A DNA stretch of 64,000 nucleotides, from contig JACEEZ010015277.1 in assembly GCA_016584305.1 (NCBI GenBank), forward strand, positions 423,501-487,500. Direction: 5' to 3'. Every line of letters begins with the position of its first letter. Position 1 is the stretch's first letter. Both the position numbers and the translations under genes were made by a program. The notes beneath the pieces were generated by a model. The model made no database searches, was not told where the DNA came from, and saw only the letters and a program-made list of their open reading frames with translations. Origin of the DNA: Chionoecetes opilio (taxonomy: Eukaryota > Arthropoda > Malacostraca > Decapoda > Majidae). Below, in pieces: positions 8,821-20,589 of the stretch.

Positions 8821-10500
8821 TTACCTAGTTGTGTTTTACAGGGCCTGAGCTACACTCGTGTAGTCCCGTCTCCGTAACTACATCTATCCAGTCTTTCTTT
8901 CTACAGGTGCAAATTATTTGCCGATATCACCTCCTCATTTAGTCCATTCCAAACTTCTACATTTCTATAAGGGAAGCTGTACTTCTTTATGTTGTTCAGG
9001 CATCTCCCTTTTCCTATTTTTTGTGTGTGTCCTCTTGTGTATCGATCGACCTTCTCATTGTTTCCGAGTCAGTAGTCTCTCATTATCTGTTTCTTCCAAT
9101 TCTTTCTTCCAATACAAGTCTCCTCTTTCTCTTCTCTGCTCAAGTGTTGTTAACTTTATTTCCTTCAACCTTTCCTCATAAGAAAGTTCTTCTAGCTCTG
9201 GTACCATCTTTGTTCATTCTCTGTATCCTCTCCAACTTTTTCAAATGTTTCTTTTTATATGGGGACCATACAATGGCAGCATATTCCGTTTTTGGTCGGA
9301 TCATTATAGTAATTATCTTATCATATTTTGTCCATGTAATGAAATGCCACTCTAATATTCTTTAACATCCTGTATGTATCTCCAAATATTTTATTTATAT
9401 GTTTTTCTGGTTGTAGTATCTTGTTGTATTATCTATTGTCTGGTTTGCATTATCACTCCCAGGTCCTTTTTATTCATAAACCTTTGTATTTATTTAATTT
9501 CCCATTTTATATGGCCATTGATATCTCTTCGCTTTTTCCAATTTCCATCACATGACACTTATTCACATTAAATTCCATTTCCCATCTTCTGCTCCATTCG
9601 TAGATCTTGTTCAGGTCATTTTGTAGTGTTTCACAATCTTTATAGCTTTTTATTTCTCATGATAGTTTTGCATCATCCGCAAATAAACTTATATAACTTT
9701 TTTATTGCATCAGTCATGTCATTGACATAAATCATGAACATTATTGGTGCCAATACTGATCCTTGTGGTACCCCACTAAATACCTTTCTCCAGTCAGACT
9801 TTTCATCCTTTACTATTGTTCTCATTTCTCTTCCATCCAGGTTTTGATCACCCCTTTGATACCTCCTATATTTTCCAATTTCCAAAGTAGCCTCTCATGG
9901 GGAACTTTATCAAATGCCTTTTTAAGATCTAGATATACACAATCTGCCCACCCATCTCTTTCTTGTGTTATATCAATTACTCCTGAGTTATTAAGTTGGT
10001 CACACATGATCTCCTTTTCCTAAAACCATACTGCCGGTCTGTTATTATACCATCATTTTCTAAATATTCTGTCCATTGCTTCTTTTTCTTACTTTCTTGC
10101 ATACTGTCCTAGTCAATGACTAACACAGTATGCAATATATAATTTAGTGGTTCATCCTTCTTCCCATTTTTATATATTGCCACTATATCTGCTCTCTTCC
10201 ACTCCTGTGGCAATTTTCCCGTTGTTAATATTGTTTCCACATTATTATATCATATATTGATTCGACCAACTGCTTTCTGCACTCTTTTAAAACATAACCC
10301 GACACTCTGTCTGGTCTTATTGCTTTCCTCTCCTCCAATTCCTTCAACAATTCACAAACTTCCTTCTCAATTTTAATTTTCACTCTTCGGACTTTTTTCA
10401 TTCCTTGTGGTTCTTTGAATTTTTATTCTTTTGTGAATACTTGCTGAAAATTTTTATTTAAAATTTCACTCATTATCATTATTAGAAATGACTATATAGG
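8820..10500 (-). pseudogene. LINE with reverse transcriptase (copy 4 of series)
   Basis: From right to left on the minus strand I can follow RT fingers near 10300, GWADCVYLDLKKAFDKVPHE (9900-9960), the palm entry [15 protein letters not shown] and the YVNDMTDAIKKLY block (about 9690-9780), then the thumb near 9300, and the 3' tail at 8820-8840. The YADD or FADD box is disrupted. The 5' endonuclease part is absent. Multiple frameshifts show it is dead. From 10501 to 10560 nothing is recognised. Confidence 0.75.
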
Positions 10501-10576
10501 CATATTGTTGCTTACCTTAAATCTAATAGGGATTATGTACCGGGGGCGAGGGGTTCCGAGGCATCTTGGAGGTCAC

Positions 10577-11182
10577 TCATTCGTCACTGGATGACGACGC
10601 AGTGTGACCCAGAGCTCGGAGTGTGGCGAGTGAGCGTTGGCCTTGCATTTTTGACACGTCCATCATAAACCCCTCAAACTCTGACAGGCTGGGCAGGAGT
10701 TCATTTGAAGGGCCAGGCTGGGGCTCGTTTGATGGGCCAGGCTGTTGCTCGTCGGCAGAGGCAGGCTGTGGTGCGCTGGCAGGGGCAGCGTTGGCAGGGG
10801 CAGGCTGTGGCGCTTTGGCAGGGCGAATGTACCGAGTCATGAGGGTCTGCCTACGTTCGTTTACTCTCTGGTTGTGTTTTTCTTGGTAGCCACGAAAGAG
10901 ATCTTTTATCTGCTGACAAAATTCCTCCTTTCTAAAGGTGCACGGTTCAAACTCATTAACAAGCTCTTTCATTGATTCCGCCCCGGCCAAAATTCTGCTC
11001 AGCCCATGATTTGAAATTGTCCCTTCCATCTCCACAGTCTCTGCCGGCTGCCTGTTTGCCCCTAGTTCATCCTCAATGTTCAATGCTCCGACAATGTCGT
11101 CAGGTGTTTGTTCGTCACCCCATCTCCGTGGCGACACGCCGCCGCCGTGCCCCTCCTCACTCACCCTTGCCACGGCTTGCAC
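10577..11182 (-). pseudogene. Pogo/Tigger transposase C-terminal tail
   Basis: A 201-codon minus-strand frame carrying the variable tail that follows the DDE domain in Tigger-type transposases: SRILAGAESMKELVNEFEPC, then KDLFRGYQEKHNQRVNERRQ (a 'cell-cycle' like helix also seen at 60300), then a Pro/Ala/Gln-rich segment with QPGPSNEPQPGPSNE. The HTH and catalytic domains are missing. The frame breaks just before the TA element starting at 11222. It could be mistaken for a host gene. The QPGPS linker and the parallel copy at 60094-60510 argue for Tigger. Confidence 0.65.
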
Positions 11183-11221
11183 CAGCTGGCTAAGCCGGCT
11201 TACGAAAAGAGCCTCGAGTTA

Positions 11222-11677
11222 CCATAAATGGCGGTGTATAAGTCGACCAGGCGTATAAGTCGACCCCAAGATTATTAGCTCAAGATTACGGGTTAGGCCT
11301 ATACTTTATACTTGCCATATAAGTCGGCCCAAAAAATACGGTAGGCTACTGGTAAGCCAAAGCTTGAATGTGGATAGGCTACAGTACGGTATACGGTAAC
11401 CTGTCGCAAAAACACATAACACTACACCACTTATATGAAGATATGAGGCTTTACTATATGTCTGCCTCTTGTTTTCACTTGAAAAACACCCTAGTCCCCT
11501 GATAGTACCGCTACATACTGTATATTATAGTAAAACACGGTACTATGACTGGACTGCACTTACCGGTGCCCTCCGAAGCTCTGCCATTTGCATTCGCCAG
11601 TGTTTACAATCATTGTATCAGCTGTTGGAAAGATTTTTTCAGGCTCATAGAGTCGACTTGTACGCCGCCATTTACGG
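11222..11677. mobile_element. TA-flanked MITE (AAATGGCGG..GTCGAC family), copy 1
   Basis: The left end is CCATAAATGGCGGTGTATAA and the right end, inverted, CCGTAAATGGCGGCGTACAA. TA lies at 11220-11221 and 11678-11679. Repeated TATAAGTCGACC-type motifs lie just inside. A second copy in another setting is at 44497-45146. No coding capacity is recognised. Confidence 0.85.
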
Positions 11678-11868
11678 TAACAGAAAACGCAAGCTGCCGC
11701 AAGCCTTCTTATGGCAGCCTGCTCAGTTTCTGTACGATATTTCGACGCTCTATATGAGAACTCCTCGGATTTACCCTACTTTGATGGCGGAATCGTTCTA
11801 TATGATCACATTCGTTCCTAAAAAAAAAATTGGAATTTTATTTATTAAAAAAATATATATAATAATTA

Positions 11869-12400
11869 CCGTATTTTACGGCTTATAAGACGCTGCTTCT
11901 TGGAAGACGCACCCTGATTTTTTAAAGAAATTTCTAAGAAAAAAAGAAAAAAATTCTAGTAAAAGCTACAGATTTTTTACCTACAGATCGTTCTGATGAA
12001 TTCGCAAAGGGTGATAACTTCCGGGATTGAAAAGAGCTTGTGATACGTGTGGCAGCCTGGTGGTAAATGCTGCATCAATACTAGCAGACGATTAATCAAC
12101 ACTAAAAGACACTGCAGAAAAAGAAAAAAAACAAGAAAAAACCCAGATTTTTTACCAGTAGGTGGTGGTAAAATCTACCGATTTTCTCATTAGGCTCTGG
12201 CGGTGGTCCAAAGTGTCTTTCTGCTGCCCTGTTCCCATGTTATTTGGCATACCGTACAACTTTTAGCTTGTATGCGATAGTATAAGTAAATAGTTTTGAT
12301 GAATTCTCCATGGGTGATAATTTTCAGGACTGAAAAAAGCTTGTGATACGTGTGACAGCCTGGTGGTAAATGATACGTCAACAACAGCAGACGATAGGTG
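11869..12400 (+). repeat. Interspersed repeat (GGCTTATAAGACGC family) with internal duplication
   Basis: It starts after TA at 11867-11868 with CCGTATTTTACGGCTTATAA. It shares its body with 53181-53460 (ACTTTTAGCTTGTATGCGAT and the GATGAATT..GGGTGATAA block). That block occurs twice here, near 11995 and 12300, so the copy holds an internal tandem duplication. The right end is not clearly defined. The class is unknown. Confidence 0.6.
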
Positions 12401-12488
12401 GCGTTGTTGATGCCAATCTGCCGAGGTGGAAGTTGTCGTGGAACGGCTCTCGCCAATCTTGGTGGCAGACTCATATAGATAGTCTTAA

Positions 12489-12760
12489 GGCCGATTCCCA
12501 CTAGCCCGTTTCTACGGCCGCCGTTGCTGTACACCGCCCAACAATGACGTCACAAAAAAGTCGACCGCACCGCCGTACCGCTGTACGGCTGCCGTACAAA
12601 GTTAAAATCAAGTCATCTCTCCCGCTCGGCGGTGTCCGCTCGAGCGGAGGTGCAAACTGTGCCCGGTTACCACTACAACCACTCATGCGGTGATGATGGT
12701 GTCATTGTTGGGCGGTGAACGGCAACGGCGGCCGTAGAAGCGGGCTAGTGGGAACCGGCC
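12489..12760. mobile_element. TTAA-flanked MITE, 272 bp
   Basis: The inverted ends are GGCCGATTCCCACTAGCCCG and its complement reading GGCCGGTTCCCACTAGCCCG, with TTAA at 12485-12488 and 12761-12764. Much of the interior is also self-complementary (ACGGCCGCCGTTGC near the left, GCAACGGCGGCCG near the right). A TTAA target fits piggyBac. PIF/Harbinger, with a TAA target, is the alternative. Confidence 0.8.
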
Positions 12761-12873
12761 TTAAGACTCATCTCTGGTCAAGTGTGCTTTGATATTTGTT
12801 CCCGGAGGCTGACCACAGCAGAAGAGTCTCTTATGAATGGTCATGCACTTCATCTTTGCACTCTTCCTGCCAT

Positions 12874-13040
<167 letters not shown>

Positions 13041-13202
13041 CACTCCAACACTATTTTTGCCTCTGCAGATCATTACATATCCTTAATATATCAGAGATAT
13101 ATGTATAAAAACAAGAGTAATACTATAATAATCCACACTATATAGTAGCCTTCAGTTAGTAACCCTCAGCATCACATAAAGACTGATCCCACCTCTTTGC
13201 AG

Positions 13203-15195
13203 CTCTGGATACCATGGATGCAGTGCTGGAGGAAGAGGGGGACTACCAAGCTCTGTCAGAGCGAGAACAGCAAGACCTAGAGAGGCTTATGGAGCAATGT
13301 GACTCGGCAGTGAGCAATGCAGAGGCCTTTGCAGAGCAGCTGTCACGGGATCTCTCAATGCTGGACGGTGCCAACATCCACACCATGATGGCCTCTGAGG
13401 CACAGGTGAAGGCTCTCATGGAGATGATTGATTCTGCCTATACTGAGGCAGAGAAGATTGAGGAGAGGCTGGACTCCTATGATGAGATCTTGCAGCATGT
13501 AAAGGATTCAATTGAGAAAATGGCTGATAAAAACACCTCTATTGAACAAACTAATGCCAACAACTGCCAGCTGCTAGAGGAGTTGGACCATCTCATCAAG
13601 CAGCTTGACTTGCCACGGGGCTTTACACGAGACCTATGTGAGGCAGACTTGAATAAGGCTGGAAGTTTGACCCAGGCCATCCAGGCTGCTGAGGCACTAC
13701 AGGCAGCAATCAGTGCACCCATCCCACCTCACTTGACACAGTTGCAGGCAGTGCAAGACGAAAGAAAGCGCTTTGACAAACTGAAGGCGCGTTTCAGCCA
13801 AGTGGTGTCACGACACCTCAACAATCTTTTCATCCACCTGGGTAATGATCCTGGAGAGACATTAAGTCAACATGCTGAGCAGCTCATTCTTCCACGCCAT
13901 GAGAACCTTCATGCTGAGCTGCAGCCTTATACACGTCTCATGCATTGGACCCGTGCCCTGGACCCTCGTGCCTACCAGCATCTCACCAAGACTTATGCCT
14001 CCTCTATCAGCAAGCTGTATGAACGTGACATACGATGGTTCTTTGATGAGGCCAGGCAGCGCATCTCTGGTGGGAGAAGGCTAAGAGGCAGTGGATCGAG
14101 TCAGGATATCGCAGGTGTGTCTGGTGTGGCAGGAAAACTCACTTCTCAGATCAAGCATGGTGCCCAGACATTAGGTACGCGTACAGCTGCCCCAGGGGCA
14201 CTACTAGGAGTGGACAGGGATCAGTGGGGCTCCGAACTTGACATGCAGGAGCGTCAGAAATTTGATGAGATCTTCGAACGTGTCCTGAGTGAACTGCAGC
14301 CAGTGTGTCTTGCTGAACAGGAATTCTGTATTGCTTTCTTCAACCTTAATGCTGCTGGTCCAGATAAGTTACCTTCCTCAGTTGCTAGCACCCCAGGCTC
14401 TAGTGGAAGTGAGGAGAGCAGTGGGTCAACAACCACCTCCAGCACTGGTGTGGCTTGTACTCCTGGGCTCGGCAGGGGACGACAAGTCAACAGGGAGGTG
14501 CGATCCATGATGGGAGCACTATTTAGCATTCTAGAGCAACAACTGTCTTCCTTCATCAATACCTATGATCGAGCAGATTCATACTGCTGCCTCTACATCT
14601 ATGTTCGCCTCAGTGAACACGTACTAACAGCTGAGGATACTGGATCTTTCCTTAGTACCACCTTTGGCTCCTGTCTTGTCCAGGCCAAGCGCAACTTTGA
14701 CAGGTTCATGAATCTCCAGATTCAGTCAATACAGGAATGCCGCATCACCAGGAAGAAGTGTGGCATCCTGCCTTTCATAACTAACTTTGAAGAATTTGCC
14801 AAGACAGCTGAGTGTGTCTTTAAAAAGAGTGAGCGCCGGACTGACCTTGACAAATGGTATGTGCGCCTTGTAAATGCCATGTTTGAACACATGCCTAGAG
14901 TAGCTGCAGAGCACCAGCGTACACCCCCAGAGGTGATAAAGATGGAGAATTATCATGTCCTGCACCAGATGATGTTCCAGCTCAAACTTCCTGGGATGGA
15001 CACTCAGAAGAAGGAAGCAAGGCAGAAGTATCAAGAAGCTCTTGGACTCTATGTCACCCAGTACTTTGGCAGACCTTTGGAGAAACTCAATCAATTTTTT
15101 GATGGTGTTTCTGCTAAGGTGGCTAGTGGCGTGAAGGAGTCTGAAGTGGGCTACCAGCTAGCCTACAGCAAACAAGAACTCAGGAAAGTCATAAA
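13203..15195 (+). CDS. EXOC1: Exocyst complex component 1 (Sec3), large central exon b
   Basis: This 1,993-bp exon encodes about 664 residues, most of EXOC1. It opens in phase with exon a (LDTMDAVLEEEGDYQALSER), then a coiled-coil region with SNAEAFAEQLSRDLSMLDGA, which is highly conserved in animal Sec3. The C-terminal rod follows: VSRHLNNLFIHLGND, KFDEIFERVLSELQPVCLAE, a Ser/Thr-rich linker at about residues 386-415 of the exon, then DRADSYCCLYIYVRLSEHVL, TQYFGRPLEKLNQFFDGVSA and AYSKQELRKVIK. The acceptor CTCTTTGCAG ends at 13202 and the donor GTGAGT starts at 15196, after AA of a Lys codon. The ATG at 13214 is internal, not the start. An intron this sparse in a 2-kb coding block is notable beside the two giant introns that follow. 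Confidence 0.95.
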
Positions 15196-15414
15196 GTGAG
15201 TTACTCTGCTGTTTACTGTTAGATGCATTATTAGTAAAGTATTTGTCAGCCTATAAAATGCACCCATGGTTTACATTGCACCCATGGTTTACATGGACAT
15301 TTTTTTGAAAAAAATCATATTACATATCATACATTTATTAAAATTAATTTAAAATTATTTTACAGGGAACATCTATACTCTTTTCATTTGATCTCACGTT
15401 TTAAGGTCTTCAAT

Positions 15415-16260
15415 TTCTGGCCAATTTACACGTCTTTGATAGAGAATGAATAGAGAATATTGGTTTGATGACTGGTCTGTACTCTGGGACTGAGAGTGCT
15501 GTAAAGTGTGGGAGAGGTGTATCCAGCTTCTTAACTGTTAATACAGGAGTGAGGCAAGGGTGTGTCCTTGCCCCATCACTTAACAACACTTGTATGGACT
15601 GGGTATTGGGCAAAGTTGTAGATCAAAGTGATTGTGGAGCATCCCTCGGCAACGCCAAGATCACTGATCTTGTTTTTGCCGATGTTGCAGTAATCTTTGC
15701 TGAGTCGCTGGAGGTCCTGGTGATGGCTCTCGAGGCGCTGCACGAGGAGGCAAAGCCTTTGGGACTTGAGGTGTCCTGGCTTAAGACCAAGGTCCAGGTG
15801 TTTGGAGGCTTACTAGATGAAACAGTACAGTCTGTTCATGCATGTGGTGAGGACATTGAGATCTTGCAAAATTTTACATACCTTAGTAGTGTAGTCCATA
15901 ATGACGGCGGGTCACGTCAAGAAGTCTTACGGCGGATTGGCATAGCCCACGGTGTTATGGACTTGCTCAGCAGGAGTATTTGGCGTTGTCGGTACCTGTG
16001 CAGGAGGACAAAGATCCGGATCTTCAAGTCGCTTGTGATCCCTGTCTTACTCTATGGTTGTGAGACATGGACACTAAATAGCGATTTGGAGACTAATCGA
16101 TGCCTTTGGTAATAAGTGTCTTCACAGAATCATGGGGTATCGCTGGGATGATTACGTGTCAAACCAGCGATTGCACCGTGAGACTGAATCGAGGCCTATT
16201 ACCTGCATAGGCCGTCAGCGCCAACTTCGGCTATATTTGGCTTGTGGGGTGCAGCATCAT
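15415..16260 (+). pseudogene. LINE reverse transcriptase fragment (RTE-like family 3)
   Basis: Frame 15465-16112 covers the RT palm and thumb: LYSGTESAVKCGRGVSSF, TGVRQGCVLAPSLNN, then ITDLVFADVAVIFAESLEVL (FADD box changed to FADV), and LLYGCETWTLNSDLE. After a stop the 3' part continues with RIMGYRWDD-like and RQRQLRLYGH-like pieces to about 16255. Same family as 43185-44494 and 56655-57400. It sits 220 bp into EXOC1 intron 2 on the sense strand. The interval 15196-15414 shows no other feature. Confidence 0.85.
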
Positions 16261-16499
16261 TGATGTTAGATATTTTTTGCTCATTGCAAATGGCGACAAG
16301 TATTTTAAATTCACATTGAATTTCCGAGGCCTTTCATGGACCATTTATCATTTGTATTGATTTTTCATAAAATTGCTATTTTTTTATTTTTTTTATCTTA
16401 TTATTTTCTTTTCTATACCTAGGAACACTTTACCTCTTTAGGGTGTGGCATACAAACTATTTTTTGTCTTTTATAACAAGGGTTCACACTACCTTCACT

Positions 16500-16825
16500 C
16501 AAACACATTCGATTTTATAGCAATGTATAGAGAGCATCAATGAGTCTGGAAAAAATTGATAGAGAAGATCTGTTTGTGTGGGACGACAGAAGTACAAGAG
16601 GTCATGAGAAGAAATTGAAAAGAACAACATGCAAGAGGGATATAAAAAAATACAGCTTCCCATATAGAAGCATAGAAGCCTGGAACAACCTTGATGCAAA
16701 AGTGATTAATGCAAGAAGTATTCAGGACTTCAAAGGCAAACTGGATAATAGTAGATTTGGAGACGGGACAGTACGAGCATAGCTCTTTTCCTGTATGTTA
16801 CAACTAGGTAAATACAAGTAGGTAA
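16500..16825 (+). pseudogene. 5'-truncated LINE 3' end
   Basis: Frame 16540-16782 ends the LINE ORF (IDREDLFVWDDRSTRGHEKK, NLDAKVINARSIQDFKGKL, SRFGDGTVRA). It is followed by a short 3' untranslated stretch and the ACTAGGTAAATAC-type tail at 16801-16830. It is nearly identical in order to the end of the 20590-23280 copy. The flanks 16261-16499 and 16831-17142 hold nothing I recognise. Confidence 0.8.
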
Positions 16826-17142
16826 ATACATACTCAACATTCACTCTTACAGGAGTAAAGGATCCCCACCCTCAGCTCCTGCTAGGAATATGAGGTCACA
16901 ACTCCTCGGCTTGTGCGTTCCTATTCACTGCTAAGTGAACCTTGTGCTAGCATTTGTGTGCATGCGTGGACATGTAGCTGAGATTTGCTGATTTTTGTAG
17001 CTTTTCTTTGAGTTGGTGCGGTAATTTTGCAATGATAGATCTAACAGAACAAAGAACCTGTATCAGGTTTTGCTTCAAGACCAGCAAGATTGCTGCAGAA
17101 AGCATTTGGTGACAATGCCATGCCCCAAAACAGAATGTTTTT

Positions 17143-18067
17143 GTGGCACAAAAGTTTCAAGGAAGGATGAAAAAAGTGAAAATGGTAACAGGCAAGAAAA
17201 TAGAGCAAAATATACAAGTGGGAAGGTTTCCCTGTGGAGTGTGCGGTAGTGGAGTAGGAATAAACTCAATTCATTGCAAGGAATGTGACAAGTGGTGCCA
17301 TAAAAGATGTTCGGGACTAGGAAACCTGAAAGGGGTGTAGATTTCTGCTGTCCAGTGTGTATAAGAAGAATCAACAGAGGGGGCCCGCCAGAAGAGGAAG
17401 AGGTAGAAACTATAGAAGTGAATGGTGATGTAATAGAAGAAGTGAAACTGTTTTGTTATCTTGGTGATATGTTAGATAGCGAGGGTGGAGTGGAGAGAGC
17501 AGTAAGAACATGAGTAGCAACTACATGGATGAAGTGGAGAGAGATAGTGGGACTGGCGATAAACAATTCCACTGAAAAACAGAGGAAGATTATTTGAAGT
17601 ATGTATGAATCAGTTTTGCTGTATGGTTCTGAGACATGGGCTTTGACGAAGAAGTTGGAGGATGTGTTGGTTGGTTGTGATCAGAGAATGTTGAGGTATA
17701 TGACTATAATCACATGGAGAGATGAAGTGTCCAGTGAAGAGGTGGCAAGAAAATGTGGATTGAAGATGCCGAGTACAGTGCTGAGAGTAAGGCGATTAAG
17801 ATTATTTGGGCACGTGAAGAGGAGAGAAGGTGGTAAAGCATTGGGGAGAGCTGTTAGAGGGGAAGTTCCAGGTCGCCGTCCACCGGGCAGGCCAAGGAAC
17901 AAGGAAGACATGGAGGCAGTGTGTTGAAGAGGATCTGGCAGCATTGGGCATTGAATTGGGCGATGAAGTTGAGGCAATGGATAGAGATAGTAGTTGGAAG
18001 CGTATCATCGGCCATCTAACCTCATAAAAATTATGGGAAAAACTGATGTTAAACAGAAAGAAGAAGA
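17143..18067 (+). pseudogene. LINE fragment with cysteine-rich zinc-finger domain (family 4)
   Basis: Frames 17143-17340 and 17307-17513 carry a PHD-like cysteine/histidine pattern, FPCGVCGSGVGINSIHCKEC with DKWCHKRCSGL and then FCCPVC. This sits between RT and C-terminal blocks in this LINE type. EEVKLFCYLGDMLDSEGG and LLYGSETWALTKKLEDVLVG follow, then RLRLFGHVKRREGG and PGRRPPGRPRNKEDME. Two frame changes kill it. The 3' end carries an AGAAGAAGAA tail at 18058-18067. The same family is at 59535-62985 on the minus strand. Confidence 0.8.
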
Positions 18068-18109
18068 AAAAGTGGCGAGCTCAGTACTCCAAGTTTGATA
18101 TTCGTCAGG

Positions 18110-18260
18110 TGCCAAAATATTTCTACACGTTGAGTGGCCGAAGAACACCCACATGATGTCCATTAACTCTACCTTCGACGGTGAATGCATCAGAGGACAT
18201 ATGGGGGCTGTATGAGTCTCTAATTGTAGGTACCACTATAAAATAACCCTCCTTATATGT
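18110..18260 (+). repeat. tRNA-derived SINE fragment
   Basis: It contains GTTGAGTGGCCGAAGAACAC, CATTAACTCTACCTTCGACG and GCATCAGAGGACATA, the mid-body blocks of the SINE found whole at 51690-52003. Head and tail are missing. The following stretch to 18467 is unassigned. Confidence 0.6.
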
Positions 18261-18467
18261 GCACATACGTAGACCGTCACCCTGTTTAATGTAGGTGTGG
18301 AAATTATCCACCAACCACCCTCCTAATAATTGATAGAGTGGTGGTTTTGTTTCCCACCCCTTGTGAGGGAGGTATTGGCCGCTCATCAAAGGGGGTGCGT
18401 AGGGATGTATATATATAGTTATAATGGTAATGGTATTAATTAAGGTAATTTAAGTAAATGAAAAGTA

Positions 18468-18586
18468 CAGGGAGGTCCCGAAGATACGAGCAGTTAGGTT
18501 CCACCTGGCATACTTGTAAAGCGAAATCTCGTATAACGAAACACATAACTAATGGTAAAATATAGGTTTGGTTCCAGGACCCCATC

Positions 18587-18622
<36 letters not shown>

Positions 18623-19172
18623 ATTCTGTAGAAAAAGCATTCTGAAAGAGAAAATAGCACACAAAATAACATAACTGCACATTAATTAAACATAAAACAT
18701 GCACAACAAGCAAAAAAAGACGTTGTACTGTATGGGACGCCACGTGATACAAGAGAAGGTAGTGTAGCGGTTCCAAGGTTGGGGCCCCACACCTGCTAAT
18801 TACCTCTAAAGGTCAGGCCGCGCCATATGCTTAATTACCCTTCAAGTCATGCCTTGCTAGGGGCGACCTGACTGCAGTCCCAATGTTGGGGCCGCACCTG
18901 CTAATTACCCCTAAATGTCAGGCCGCACCATATGCTTAATTACCCTTCAGGTCACGGCTTGCTAGGGGTGACCTCACTGGGGTCAACCAAATCCCCCTTT
19001 GTCCAGCCCGGGAGTGGTAGGGCGCGCATTTTGAACTTGATAATTTTACTCACCCCAGTTTAAATGTCGTATCATTGGATTTTCGATCTCGTATATTGAA
19101 AATAGACCCTAATTTACACATCTCGTATCATCGGATTTTCGTTACCGATGCTCGTATAACGGGACCTCCCTG
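18468..19172. mobile_element. TA-flanked element (GGAGGTCCCG family), 705 bp
   Basis: The terminal repeat is CAGGGAGGTCCCG at both ends, with TA at 18466-18467 and 19173-19174. CTCGTATAACG/CTCGTATCAT motifs recur inside both ends. The interior has a 107-bp tandem duplication and no transposase. It is sited in EXOC1 intron 2. Confidence 0.85.
18771..18985. repeat. 107-bp tandem duplication
   Basis: Two imperfect units, each with TTGGGGCC, CACCTGCTAATTACC, CATATGCTTAATTACCCTTC and TTGCTAGGGG, offset by 107 bp. Confidence 0.9.
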
Positions 19173-19174
19173 TA

Positions 19175-20580
19175 CTGGGATAATATAAATGAATATTCCC
19201 AGTGGTTATTAAGCATTTGCACCTTAAATAATTAGCACCTTGGTTTGAAGCGTGGTCATTGGCTATTGGCTGCCGCCCATTCGATACTAGCCACTGGGAA
19301 TTATACACGTGGCTAGGGATTAGTAGCGGGGCCTCGCCGCCACCCACGAAGTTAGTATACTTCCAGACCCTCGCGGGAGTAACATCTCTTATTAAATATA
19401 TACGTGCTTGTATATATAAGTTCCCCTCCAGCCCCCACGGGATTAACATCTCTTCTCTGATTATAACGAGAAGAACTGTACATATGTTCATTTTGTACAT
19501 ATAAGTGATAAAAACAATAGGACGTGTTAAAATACGACACACTGATTATATCCGCCGCGTCAAGATACCTTGGTGTGAAAACCTCCTGACGCCCATATCA
19601 AAACACACTCCTTCCGCCCTCCGCCTCTGCCCTTCACGGGCGGCCTCGATCACGTTGACCACTTCGAATAACAAGACATTGCAATATTGATTAAGCCTAC
19701 AACCAATTCAACCCTACTATCCACCGATAAGTATCCTAGTTAGTTGACTAGTTGGGGTATTGTGTCGGGATGAGATAGATGATGGGTTTCCATAGGTAAG
19801 AACTCAAATTAGATATATGTTTGTGACTATAAATTTCCACATTGCTCGCTCGCTTAACGGCTCGCTTAACGAAAATTCAATGTTATGCAAAAAAAAATGG
19901 TACCAAAATTTGTTTAACGCATCAAAGCTCCAAAGTTACGCACAAAATTGTTTAGAACAAAAATGAAATTGTGAAAAAAATTGGAAAAAACCCTTTTGTT
20001 ATTGCTTTATTTCTAGACTGCCAGCTCTTAACTTAGGGGGCATCCCTTTGCATGAGAGCATGAGTAATTGCCAGGAGGAGGGTTGCATGGGCCAAGAGAG
20101 AAAAAGGTAGAACTGTCAAATATCTCACTAAATCTGTTGGGTGTATGCAAGGTGTTTATGAAATATTATTTGCACAATGAAAATATCAAAAACAACCATT
20201 TTCAGTTTTTCTTTTTCGTCACCTCAAGCCTCTAGTCCTCTTCTGTTTTGTGACTTCCCACTTCAAAATATAATTTATCTTCAATATTTATGCATGTACT
20301 GTTACTGTACTGTTACCCTCTTGGTGTCACTAATTGTTCAAGGATGACGAGGTAACATACTTACTCTGAGATGAGTGGGTTTGGTGAGTCGTGGCCTACG
20401 AGCTGTTAGGCTAGTACCCAGATTTTATGTAAAAGAGAATCTGTTTAGTTTACAATATAATTTATCTGTTTCATTTACACATAGTAGTACCCAGAGTATA
20501 ACGTTATGGTACAGGAAACGTTATAGTAGAGTCCTCTCAGGTTTTAATCCCTGTGTACAGAGTCCTCACACACACACATA
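19175..20580. other. Intron sequence with a remnant of a CTCGCTTAACG element
   Basis: Mostly unassigned. At 19846-19872 the motif CTCGCTTAACGG occurs twice. This looks like the end of one more TA-family element, but no partner end is found. Small frames at 19114-19690 match nothing I know. Confidence 0.3.
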
Positions 20581-20589
20581 ATGTATGGA

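Noticed and set aside
10577..11182. Host gene with Pro/Ala-rich C-terminus
   Set aside because: Its blocks parallel the Tigger tail at 60094-60510, and it lacks an upstream exon or start context.
13214..13216. ATG 13214 as the EXOC1 start codon
   Set aside because: An acceptor at 13201-13202 and phase-matched exon at 7085-7193 show it is internal. The family has about 150 more N-terminal residues.
15465..16112. 215-codon frame as a host gene
   Set aside because: It contains RT blocks (TGVRQGCVLAP, FADV) and matches another LINE copy at 43185-44494.
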